From Sandaracinaceae bacterium (GTDB taxonomy: Bacteria; Myxococcota_A; Polyangia; Polyangiales; Sandaracinaceae), in the NCBI GenBank assembly GCA_019637095.1, contig JAHBWG010000028.1, forward strand, positions 1-64,000: a stretch of 64,000 nucleotides of DNA, given 5' to 3'. The number at the start of each line of letters is the position of its first letter. The first letter of the stretch is position 1. This document shows, one piece after another, positions 56,629 to 64,000 of this stretch. Below the pieces are notes generated by a model. It worked only from the letters and a program-made list of their open reading frames with translations. It had not been told where the DNA came from and made no database searches. A program made the translations under genes and the position numbers.

Positions 56629-58991
56629 CAGCGGCCTCCGGCGAGGTCGACGAGCGTCGCGAGGTTCAGGCCGACGAAGAAGCTCACGATCGGGTCGTCG
56701 ATCGAGCTCGTCTCCGCCGCGCCGTGCAGCATGCCGCCGACGGTCAGGATGCGCGGCAGGTACTCCGGGATGCCGAAGCTCAGCGCCCAGGAGAGCGACA
56801 CGCCGAGGCGCGAGGCCTCGGCGCCGATCATCCCCTGCGGGAACGCGACGCCCATCGTCAGGTTCACGCCGATCTCCAGCGCGATGAAGCGGATCGACGG
56901 GGTCATGCGGAACCACGCGAGCGGCAGCATCAGGCCCATCGCCACCGGATCGTTGGCGAAGACCACGGCCTGCGTGTCGCCGAGCAGGCCGAGCTCGAGG
57001 CCCAGGAAGTCCTCCACCGTCTCGGCGATGAACGCGCGGCTCGGGCGGGAGCGGAAGCGCGCCTGCGCGAGGCAGGCGGGGACCTGGTCGTCGCCGCGGG
57101 AGGCGAGGAGGAACACGTCGAAGGTCGCGTCGGCGAGGAGCGCGTCCGGATCCGGCGGCGCCTGCTCGCGCAGCTCGGCGAGCCCCACCTCGGGGCAGCG
57201 ACCGTCGCGCGTCACCCACCCGAAGAGCGCGGGCGGGCGTGCCCCGCCGAGCAGCCCCCGCACGCCGGCGAGCAGCGGCACGTCCGCGCCGAAGCTCTGC
57301 CCGCCGTTCATCCGCTCGAGCGCCGCGCGCACCGGCGCCGACGTCGAGACGCGGAACGCGAGCTCCTGGCGCGGCCGGATGTACGCGAACGTGTCGCGCT
57401 CGTCGCGCGGGATCGCGCGCCAGGGGCAGACGAGCCCCTCCGAGGCGGCGCAGTCCATCGCGTTCTCGTCGGCGCCCGCGTAGAGCCCGACGGGGTGCCA
57501 CTCGTGCGCGGGATCGAGCACCGGCAGGCGCAGCCGCGCGAGCGCCTGGGGCGAGGCGCAGCCGACGCCGCCGCCCTGCCGCACCTCGAGCAGACCGGGG
57601 CGCAGCTCGTACTCGGCGCCGCCGGGCGTGACCGGCGACAAGGGGGCGCCATCGATCAGCACACAGAGGCCGTGGCCCTCGAGGGTGACGCGATCGCCGG
57701 CCACCGCGACGCGCTCGGGCGGCGCCTCCGAGGCGCCGGCGGCCGGCAAGCGGAAGCAGTCGCCCGCCTCGGGCAGCTCGCGATCGGGCTCACCCGCGCT
57801 CATCCGCTGCGGCGCATGCCGCAAGCAGAGTTGCGCCGGTACGTCCCCCGCGCCGCCCGCGGCCTCGCCCGCCGTCTGCGCGAGCGACGCGAGCATCGCG
57901 CACGCGCTGCCCGCCGGCGCGATCGCGCCCGCCGCCACCGCCTGCGCCTGGTGGTAGCTCGGCGTCAGGCACACCCCGAGGTCCGAGAAGACGTCCCGCC
58001 AGTCGGCGCTCGTCGGCACGAGCGCGTCCGCCGCGTCACCGTAGAGGCGGCGCATCACCTCGCGCACGACGGAGTCGGGGAGCCGAACGCTCGGCGCGTC
58101 GCTCGCCTCGAGCTCGACGTTGCCGACGATGGTCGGCCGCTCGCCCTCCCCCCGGCGCGCGAGCCAGAGCACGCCCGCGTCGGCCGCGGTGCGCAGCTCC
58201 GGCCACAGCAGCTCCTGCGTGTGGACGTGCGCGGTCGGCGCGAGGAGGAGCCCGGGACCGTCTGGCGCCCACCGCGCCGCGAAGAGCAGCGGCGCGCCCG
58301 CCTCCCCCGCGCCCGCGCGGCGCAGGTGCGCCTGCAGCGGGGTGATCACGCGCTGGGTACGGAACACGCCGACGCGCAGCGCGACGTCGCTGCCCGGCCG
58401 CGCCGCGTAGATGCTCCAGTCGCCTTGCGGGAGGTCGAGCGAGGAGGCGCCGACCGAGAGCACGTGCGCAGGCGGCGCGCCCGCGAGGAGCGTGCCGCCC
58501 ACGCCTGCCGCGACGCGCAGCTCGAGCCGCCCCGCGTCGCACTGCGCGCTCGCCTCGCGGACCACGCGCAGCCCACCGCTGCCCGCCTCGGGCACGACCC
58601 GGAACCCGAGCTGCTCCTCGACCAGGTAGTGCGCGCAGTACCGGAGCATCAACGTGTGTTGCTCGGCGCGCGCCGCGCGCCGTCGCGCGTACACGAGGCG
58701 CGGATCGCCCGCCGGGGCCGCGCCGGCGCCCGCGACGTGGCGGTAGATCTCCACGAAGTCCGCGTCGCGCCCGGCGAGCGCGCCCGGCGCGACGTAGCTG
58801 CCGCCCGCGCTCAGCGCGTACTCGCACGCGGCCGAGAGGCGGACCGTCTCGTGGAGCGACACGAGCCGCTGCGCGGGCCCGGCGGCGGCCCCCGCGGAGG
58901 CGAAGCACGCCTCCTGCGCGGACGCGCGCCCGGTCGGCGAGAGAGCGAGACACAGCGCGAGCGAGAGCGCGGCCTGGGTTCGTCGGGTCAT
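56628..58991 (-). CDS. Large secreted hypothetical protein
   Basis: A 787-residue protein with a Sec signal (MTRRTQAALSLALCLALSPTGRASAQ). The bulk is rich in short beta strands with about 15 scattered Cys. The last 150 residues become hydrophobic and aromatic (MLPLAWFRMTPSIRFIALEIGVNL, IVSFFVGLNLATLV), like outer-membrane strands or a membrane-associated end. I recognise no family. It is coupled to the lipoprotein gene downstream and divergent from the FHA-EAL gene, 67 bases apart. The two probably form an envelope complex, which is inference. Confidence 0.65.
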   Translation of the reverse strand: MTRRTQAALSLALCLALSPTGRASAQEACFASAGAAAGPAQRLVSLHETVRLSAACEYALSAGGSYVAPGALAGRDADFVEIYRHVAGAGAAPAGDPRLVYARRRAARAEQHTLMLRYCAHYLVEEQLGFRVVPEAGSGGLRVVREASAQCDAGRLELRVAAGVGGTLLAGAPPAHVLSVGASSLDLPQGDWSIYAARPGSDVALRVGVFRTQRVITPLQAHLRRAGAGEAGAPLLFAARWAPDGPGLLLAPTAHVHTQELLWPELRTAADAGVLWLARRGEGERPTIVGNVELEASDAPSVRLPDSVVREVMRRLYGDAADALVPTSADWRDVFSDLGVCLTPSYHQAQAVAAGAIAPAGSACAMLASLAQTAGEAAGGAGDVPAQLCLRHAPQRMSAGEPDRELPEAGDCFRLPAAGASEAPPERVAVAGDRVTLEGHGLCVLIDGAPLSPVTPGGAEYELRPGLLEVRQGGGVGCASPQALARLRLPVLDPAHEWHPVGLYAGADENAMDCAASEGLVCPWRAIPRDERDTFAYIRPRQELAFRVSTSAPVRAALERMNGGQSFGADVPLLAGVRGLLGGARPPALFGWVTRDGRCPEVGLAELREQAPPDPDALLADATFDVFLLASRGDDQVPACLAQARFRSRPSRAFIAETVEDFLGLELGLLGDTQAVVFANDPVAMGLMLPLAWFRMTPSIRFIALEIGVNLTMGVAFPQGMIGAEASRLGVSLSWALSFGIPEYLPRILTVGGMLHGAAETSSIDDPIVSFFVGLNLATLVDLAGGR

Positions 58992-59058
58992 CGGCGGCCT
59001 ATCATCGCGCGGTGACCGCCCCGCGCAACCGAATGCGATCTATCCTGAGGGGCGGGAC

Positions 59059-60153
59059 ATGAGCCAGCGCGTCGCGTACCTGGAGCACGATCCCGAGGAG
59101 GGGCAGCCGCCGCACCGCGTCCACCTCACGACGTGGCCCTTCCGCATCGGCCGCAGCAGCGAAGCGGAGCTCACCATCCACTCCCGCCGCATCTCGACGC
59201 TGCACGCGGAGATCGTGCGCGTCCCCTCGGGGTTCGTCTTGCGCGACCTCGGATCGACGAACGGCACCTTCCTCAACGGCAAGAAGATCCGCGAGGCGTG
59301 GCTCAGCGCAGGCGACGTCGTCCACATCGCTCACCGCGAGCTCCGCTTCGGGATCGCCGACGCCGGCGACGAGCCGTTCGAGCCGACGCTCGCGCAACAC
59401 AGCGGCCAGCAACGTCTCTTGCGAGAGACGAACGATCTGTTCCGCATCCTCTCCGAGCGCGCCGTCGCCGCCGTGTTCCAGCCCATCGTCACGCTCGGCG
59501 ACGGCGCGGTCGTCGGCTTCGAGACGCTCGGGCGCCCCGCGGTCCCCGAGCTCGAGTACTCCGTCGGCGAGCTCCTGCGCATCGCGAGCGAGCGCGGCGA
59601 GGCGGTGCGCCTCTGCCAGCTGTTCCGCGACGTCGCGGTCGAGCGGGCGCTCGCGTTCCGCTCGCCGCGCGCGATCTTCTTCAACCTCCACCCCAAGGAG
59701 ATGGAGAGCGGCGAGGCGCTCACCGCCGCGCTCGAGCAGATGGGGCGCGTCATCGACGCCGGCCATCGCTCGGTCCTCGAGGTGCACGAGTCCGCGGTCA
59801 CCGAGGGCCGCGCGATGAGCGACCTGCGCGAGCGCCTGCGCGAGCGGCGCATCGAGCTCGCGTACGACGACTTCGGCGCCGGCCAGTCGAGGCTGATGGA
59901 GCTCGTCGAGGTCCCGCCGGAGTACCTCAAGCTCGACATCACGCTCGTGCGCGAGATCGATCGGTCGAGCCGTCGTCAAGATCTCGTGCGGGCGCTGGTC
60001 GCCGTCCTCGCCGACCAAGGCATCGCCGTCCTCGCCGAGGGCATCGAGCGCCCAGAGGAAGCCGAGGCCTGCCGCGCGCTCGGGTGCACGCTCGGGCAGG
60101 GCTACCACTTCGGCAGACCGGCTCCGCTCGAGCGCTGGGACCAAGAGGGCTGA
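59059..60153 (+). CDS. FHA-EAL cyclic di-GMP phosphodiesterase
   Basis: A 364-residue cytoplasmic protein. Residues about 25-100 are a forkhead-associated domain with the phosphothreonine-binding pattern FRIGRSS, RRISTLHAEI and STNGTFLNG. Residues about 130-355 are an EAL domain: the motif reads GFETLGR (Glu155; EAL replaced by ETL), and further metal and catalytic residues appear in FFNLHP, LEVHES, YDDFGAG, LKLDI, LAEGIE and LGQGYHFG, so hydrolysis of cyclic di-GMP to pGpG is likely. FHA domains bind phospho-Thr proteins, which suggests control by Ser/Thr kinases such as the one at 46.3 kb. GAGGGG precedes the ATG. Confidence 0.9.
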   Translation: MSQRVAYLEHDPEEGQPPHRVHLTTWPFRIGRSSEAELTIHSRRISTLHAEIVRVPSGFVLRDLGSTNGTFLNGKKIREAWLSAGDVVHIAHRELRFGIADAGDEPFEPTLAQHSGQQRLLRETNDLFRILSERAVAAVFQPIVTLGDGAVVGFETLGRPAVPELEYSVGELLRIASERGEAVRLCQLFRDVAVERALAFRSPRAIFFNLHPKEMESGEALTAALEQMGRVIDAGHRSVLEVHESAVTEGRAMSDLRERLRERRIELAYDDFGAGQSRLMELVEVPPEYLKLDITLVREIDRSSRRQDLVRALVAVLADQGIAVLAEGIERPEEAEACRALGCTLGQGYHFGRPAPLERWDQEG

Positions 60154-60191
60154 AGGTCTGTCGAGGAAGCTCCCGTCGCCCCGCGGCCGAG

Positions 60192-61088
60192 TCAGAAGAG
60201 GACGGGGGCCTGCGTGGTCACCCCCGCACCCCAGAACTGCGTCGCCCCGGTGGCGGTCGTCACGACCTCCGTCGCGCCCGTCGCGCGGTCGAGGCGCAGG
60301 AGCCGGCCCATGTTGTCGAAGCCGAAGACGTCCCGGCCCCAGTACCCGAGGCCGAAGAGCTGGCGGAAGTCCTCCGCGCCGCTGCGCACGGGGCCGACGA
60401 CGGTGACGGTGCTCGAGCCGTCACGCGCGAAGAGGATCCGCGCGAGCACGTCGCCCGGGTAGTCCGAGCGCCGCAGCGTCGCGAAGGTGCCGAGCCCGTC
60501 GATGCTCACGATGTCGCCGCTCGAGAGCCAGCCCTCCGGGTAGGTCCCGAGGCGCCGCGTGCGCGCGGTGACGCGATCGACCGCGTAGACCACGCCCTCG
60601 TTCGTCGCGCCGACGAGCATCTCGGTTCCGTCCGGGCTCTCGCTCGGGGTCAAGAAGCTCAGCGCGAACAGACGCTCGGTGGCGAGATCGAAGTCCCCGA
60701 CCACCGTCACCACGGCGGTCAGCGGGTCGACCGCGAACAGCGTCTCGTCGCCGGAGGTGAAGACCGCGCCCGCCGCGTCGACGGCGAGGTCGAGCATGAA
60801 CCCCGCGGGGGTTCCGTCGGCATGGCGGAACACGCCGATCTCGCTGACCGTGTTCGTGTAGGGGGAGAACGTGTAGAGGGTGTCGCGCGAGTGCGCGTAG
60901 ATGAGCACGTCGTCGAGCCGGGGCCCGGCGTCCTGCGGCGGCCCGGCGTCGCGGGGCTGCGGGAGGTTCGCGTCCCAGCCCGCGTCGGGGAGATCGACCC
61001 CGGTGTCGGCCGAGATCATCGGCGGGTTGCGCACCGCGCACGACGTGATGAAGAGGGCGAGCCAGAGGAGCGCGAGCCGTTGCTGCAT
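60192..61088 (-). CDS. Lipoprotein with beta-propeller-like domain
   Basis: A 298-residue lipoprotein (signal LLWLALFITSC, Cys17) with a DAG-rich linker, then repeats of the form LYTFSPYTNTVSEIG, LFAVDPLTAVVTVVG, VYAVDRVTARTRRLG and LLRLDRATGATEVV. The spacing of about 45-60 residues is that of NHL or WD-type propeller blades. No catalytic residues are seen. It is a paralogue of the upstream gene, which has the same propeller, and they lie 49 bases apart on one strand. It converges with the FHA-EAL gene. Confidence 0.7.
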   Translation of the reverse strand: MQQRLALLWLALFITSCAVRNPPMISADTGVDLPDAGWDANLPQPRDAGPPQDAGPRLDDVLIYAHSRDTLYTFSPYTNTVSEIGVFRHADGTPAGFMLDLAVDAAGAVFTSGDETLFAVDPLTAVVTVVGDFDLATERLFALSFLTPSESPDGTEMLVGATNEGVVYAVDRVTARTRRLGTYPEGWLSSGDIVSIDGLGTFATLRRSDYPGDVLARILFARDGSSTVTVVGPVRSGAEDFRQLFGLGYWGRDVFGFDNMGRLLRLDRATGATEVVTTATGATQFWGAGVTTQAPVLF

Positions 61089-61137
61089 AAGGGTCGGGGG
61101 ATCTAGCGCCGCGGAGCCGCTCGCGCGAGCCGACGCA

Positions 61138-62169
61138 TCAACGCGCGGCCGCCCCGCCGATCCGGCGCGCCTCGAGCGAGGCGATCGCCCGCCCTACCCC
61201 CGTGCGCGGGTCGATCGTCAGGAGCTGGCCGTCGCAGGTGAAGCCGTAGAGCGTCTCGCCGAACGGCGCGAGGCCCCACACGCACGCGAACCCGATGAGA
61301 CCCACCGCGAACGGCGCCCTCCCGTCGTCGGGCACCTCGTAGAGCAGGTCGGGGCCAGCGGAAGGAACGCCCGGCCGGTCGCTGACCGTGACGAGCATCC
61401 GTCCGTCGATGAACGCGATGTCGCCGCTCGCGCCCATCCCGGGCGGGAAGCGCGTGATCGCGCGCACGGCCAGCGTGTCGGGATCGATCGCGTAGATCTG
61501 TCCGTCCCCCGCGACGACGAGCTCGCGATCCGGCGTGACGTCGAGCGCGACCGCGCGCTCCGGGAGCGGGGCGAGGTAGGTGGCGCGGCCGTCGTCGACG
61601 TCGAGGAGAAACAGCGAGCTGGTGCTGATGCCGAAGAGCCGGCCGTCCGGGTGCAGCGCGACGTCGGTGAGCGAGACGTCCGCGGGCGCGATCCGCCGCA
61701 TCGCGCCGCCCGGCAAGTCCACCTCGTAGAGGAACGACGGGTCGAAGACGATCGCGCGCGCGACGCAGCCCACGATCGGATCGCAGCGGTGGCTGAGCGG
61801 ACAGAGATCGCGACGTGGCTCGGCGACGCAGGCGCGGCGCGCCTCGTCGCACGCGTCCACGGTGCACGCGACGCGATCGTCGCACGCGCGCCCCGGGTAG
61901 ACGCACCCGAGCGCGGCGTCGCAGCGCCCCTCGCCCGCGCAGTACAGGCCGTCGTCGCAGCGCTCGTCGCGGACGGATCGGACGCACCGCCCGCGCACGC
62001 AGCGCTCCTCGGTGCAGGCGACGCCGTCGTCGCAGTCGGCGTCCACGCGGCACTCCGGCGGCGCCGCGTCGAGCACCGCGTCGAGGTCGAGCGGCTCGAG
62101 CTCGGTCCGGGCGCCGCACGCCGCGGCGAGGATCGAGAGAGCGAGCACGGCGCGCACGCGCATGTCCAT
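61138..62169 (-). CDS. Cys-rich lipoprotein with beta-propeller-like domain
   Basis: A 343-residue lipoprotein (signal LALSILAAACGARTEL, Cys18). Residues about 38-135 carry a Cys-rich region of the type CRVDADCDDGVACTEERC, repeated about four times; it resembles calcium- or disulfide-stabilised Cys repeats of myxobacterial surface proteins. Residues about 140-343 are a propeller like that of the next gene (LYEVDLPGGAMRRIA, LFLLDVDDGRATYL, IYAIDPDTLAVRAI). ATG at 62169 was chosen over the one at 62163 by frame position; either is possible. It is divergent from greB, 36 bases apart. Confidence 0.72.
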   Translation of the reverse strand: MDMRVRAVLALSILAAACGARTELEPLDLDAVLDAAPPECRVDADCDDGVACTEERCVRGRCVRSVRDERCDDGLYCAGEGRCDAALGCVYPGRACDDRVACTVDACDEARRACVAEPRRDLCPLSHRCDPIVGCVARAIVFDPSFLYEVDLPGGAMRRIAPADVSLTDVALHPDGRLFGISTSSLFLLDVDDGRATYLAPLPERAVALDVTPDRELVVAGDGQIYAIDPDTLAVRAITRFPPGMGASGDIAFIDGRMLVTVSDRPGVPSAGPDLLYEVPDDGRAPFAVGLIGFACVWGLAPFGETLYGFTCDGQLLTIDPRTGVGRAIASLEARRIGGAAAR

Positions 62170-62205
62170 GCCACGCCGCGTCGATCGAGTACAGTGCCCT
62201 CCCCG

Positions 62206-62682
62206 ATGCCCGACCCGCGGCCCCGCTACATGACGCCCGAAGGCCACGGCGCCCTGGTGAACGAGCTCGGCGAGCTCGGGCGCGAGCGCGAGCGCGTGGT
62301 GCGCGGCGTCGCGGACGCGGCCGCCGAGGGCGATCGCTCGGAGAACGCCGAGTACATCTACGGCAAGAAGCGCCTGCGCGAGATCGATCGGAAGCTGCGC
62401 GCCGTCTCGCAGGCGCTCGACGCCGCGGTCGTGGTCGATCCGCGCGAGGATCGCGGCGACCGCGTGTTCTTCGGCGCGACCGTCGTCCTCGAGGACGAGG
62501 GCGGCGAGACGGTCACCTACCAGCTCGTCGGCGAGCACGAGACCGACGCGGCGCGCGGCCGGATCAGCTACCGCTCGCCGGTCGGCAGCGCCCTGTTGAA
62601 GCGGCGCCTCGACGACGAGGTCGTCGTGAAGACGCCGCGCGGCGAGCGCGTGCTCACGGTCATCGAGATCCGCTACGAGTGA
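62206..62682 (+). CDS. greB: Transcription elongation factor GreB
   Basis: A 158-residue Gre factor: the N-terminal coiled-coil hairpin has the signature YMTPEGHGALVNEL and GDRSENAEYIYGKKRLREID, where the tip acidic residues reach the polymerase active site, and the C-terminal FKBP-like domain follows (VTYQLVGEHE, ISYRSPVGSALL). The YIYGKKRLREIDR segment is that of GreB rather than GreA. It stimulates transcript cleavage by stalled RNA polymerase. TACAGT ends ten bases before the ATG and no Shine-Dalgarno is seen. It converges with the partial hydrolase. Confidence 0.92.
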   Translation: MPDPRPRYMTPEGHGALVNELGELGRERERVVRGVADAAAEGDRSENAEYIYGKKRLREIDRKLRAVSQALDAAVVVDPREDRGDRVFFGATVVLEDEGGETVTYQLVGEHETDAARGRISYRSPVGSALLKRRLDDEVVVKTPRGERVLTVIEIRYE

Positions 62683-62689
62683 CGCACGC

Positions 62690-64000
62690 TCAAGGGCCGC
62701 ACGGCGAGCCCGGCGCCGCGGGCGCGACGAGCGTCGCGGCGCCATCGAGCGCGGAGCGCAGGAAGCAGCCCCACTGGCGCCGGATCTCGGGGACTTGCAC
62801 GAAGATGTCGTGCGGGTCGGAGAAGCCGTCGCCCGCCGACTGCACGACCACGCCGGTCGTCCGCTCGCCGCGCGCGTTCTCGAGGTTGTCGGCGACGGGG
62901 TACGGCGCGATCCCGCCGAGCCCGGCGAGCGACAACGACTCTTGCATCGATGGCCACACGATCTCGCCGGCCTGCCGGTGCCCGTAGGCGAGCGCCATCG
63001 CGTCGAAGACGGCCGGCGGGAAGTACGAGTCGCCGAGCCCCACGGGCTGGAACACCGGGCGCGCCGGGACGTCCGGGAGCGGGCGGCGCGCGAGCCGCGG
63101 GACGTACGCGAGCGGCTCGGCCGGCTCCCAGGCGAGCTCGAGCAAGGACAGCGCGGGGTGCAGGTGCGTGAGCGCCTCGCCGTCCGCGCGGAGCAAGCCC
63201 CCGAGCAGCCCCCGCACGCCGTCGATCAGCGAGGTCTCGAGGATGAAGTAGCTCCAGAGCCCGCCCGCGCCGGTCGGCACGAGCGCGCGCAGGCGCGGCT
63301 CGACGGCGCCGATCATGTTCGTGTACATGCCGCCCATCGACTGGCCGAGCGCGACGAACGCGTCCGGGTCGAAGCGGAACGCGCTCGCGCCCGGCGGGAG
63401 CGTCGGCCCGTCGCAGCCCTCGAGCGCCGCGGGCGGGATCTCGAGCGCGGCGAGCGCGCGGATCAAGAGGCGCTGCTCGAACACGCCCTGCCGGAACGTG
63501 GACGGGAACGCGGCGAGGTTGTCGAAGTTGATGTACGCGATCGACGAGGCGCCCGGGACGCGGTCCGGGCTGATCGGCAGGGCCGCGCCCGCGCTCGCGA
63601 AGCCGTGCTCCGCGATCATGTGCGCGGGCCCGAGCCCGACCGCGGGCCGCCCACCGGGACCGTGCGGCCCCCGATCGACGACCTGTGCGGCGACGCCGCC
63701 CGATCCGTGGAAGTAGACCATCAGCGGGAACCCGGCCTCGGGCATCTCGCGCTTGGGCACGGTGAGGACGAGCCGCGTCGACTCGCGTCGCTGCTCGACC
63801 GGCGCGCCGTCCGGCCCGACCACGAGCTCGCCTTCGGTGTCGAAGGGCGGCACGCCGCGCTGGAACTGGGGCTGCGAGACGGTGGCGAGGAGCTCGCAGT
63901 AGCGCTCGTGGCGCGCGCCGTCGCTCGGATCGAGCGCGAGGCCCTCGACCGTCACCGCGTAGCCGGCGAGGACGCGCTCGCTCAGCGCCCGGGTCTGGGC
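62690..64000 (-). CDS. Alpha/beta hydrolase (partial, N-terminus beyond window)
   Basis: An open frame enters from the right edge and stops at 62690; 436 residues are visible, with no need for the GTG at 63955 as a start because in-frame protein-like sequence continues to the edge. The hydrolase features are the oxyanion-hole HGSGG (MVYFHGSGG) and the nucleophile elbow GQSMGG. An Asp/His pair near the end (SDPHD) could complete the triad. It is a serine hydrolase, possibly secreted, of unknown substrate; the lid region is long and Pro/Leu-rich. Two Cys near the end (CFLR, SPCGP) may form a disulfide. Confidence 0.75.
   Translation of the reverse strand, partial: AQTRALSERVLAGYAVTVEGLALDPSDGARHERYCELLATVSQPQFQRGVPPFDTEGELVVGPDGAPVEQRRESTRLVLTVPKREMPEAGFPLMVYFHGSGGVAAQVVDRGPHGPGGRPAVGLGPAHMIAEHGFASAGAALPISPDRVPGASSIAYINFDNLAAFPSTFRQGVFEQRLLIRALAALEIPPAALEGCDGPTLPPGASAFRFDPDAFVALGQSMGGMYTNMIGAVEPRLRALVPTGAGGLWSYFILETSLIDGVRGLLGGLLRADGEALTHLHPALSLLELAWEPAEPLAYVPRLARRPLPDVPARPVFQPVGLGDSYFPPAVFDAMALAYGHRQAGEIVWPSMQESLSLAGLGGIAPYPVADNLENARGERTTGVVVQSAGDGFSDPHDIFVQVPEIRRQWGCFLRSALDGAATLVAPAAPGSPCGP

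Overview
The window is very GC-rich, almost fully coding, and carries no phage, insertion sequence or CRISPR array that I can see. Many traits point to a myxobacterium (Myxococcota, probably Polyangiales/Sandaracinaceae-like): numerous lipoproteins with Asp-Ala-Gly-rich linkers, Cys-rich repeat proteins, a caspase-like protease, a Ser/Thr kinase with a PEGA-type tail, an FHA-EAL signalling protein, and a TIGR04551-like envelope protein. The taxonomic call is inference. About 48 protein genes and one tRNA are supported. Both edges cut genes.

Layout. 1-3.1 kb: envelope lipoproteins and a secreted caspase-like protein. 3.2-11.6 kb: a small basic protein coupled to a MEMO-family protein; on the minus strand a diguanylate cyclase followed by a thiamine-diphosphate enzyme; an ATP-dependent DNA ligase; an MlaF-type ABC ATPase; a GNAT enzyme and two unknowns. 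11.6-17.4 kb: glutaminyl-tRNA synthetase, two tandem von Willebrand A lipoproteins and a large Cys-rich repeat lipoprotein, closed by a strong hairpin. 17.4-21.9 kb: a translationally coupled operon (FAD monooxygenase, M14 peptidase, proline-rich protein), then a lipoprotein. 21.9-29.5 kb: a 370-base leader with a duplicated operator-like palindrome, a sigma-70 factor, then a 1655-residue fusion of an SLC12-like permease to a helical region and a P-loop NTPase, start-stop coupled to an MscS-type channel gene. This fusion locus is the best candidate for an undescribed system.

29.5-40.6 kb: an envelope protein, then a proteostasis and RNA-decay block: RNase J, a zinc-peptidase lipoprotein, trigger factor, ClpP, ClpX, Lon and tRNA-Val. 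40.6-46.2 kb (minus): a probable metal-acquisition cluster made of a His-rich protein, a TonB-dependent receptor with a His-rich N-terminus, and two or three lipoproteins. 46.3-48.4 kb: a Ser/Thr kinase and a LEA14-like lipoprotein. 48.6-55.4 kb: a TetR regulator, apparently broken by a one-base frameshift, directly upstream of a complete RND efflux operon (outer-membrane factor, adaptor, pump). 55.5-64 kb: two coupled secreted unknowns, an FHA-EAL protein, two related Cys-rich/propeller lipoproteins, GreB and a cut alpha/beta hydrolase.

Two themes cross the window. Many genes overlap by four bases (GTGA or ATGA), so translational coupling is common. Several starts lack a Shine-Dalgarno sequence but have a TAnnnT hexamer about 7-10 bases upstream, which suggests leaderless mRNAs.
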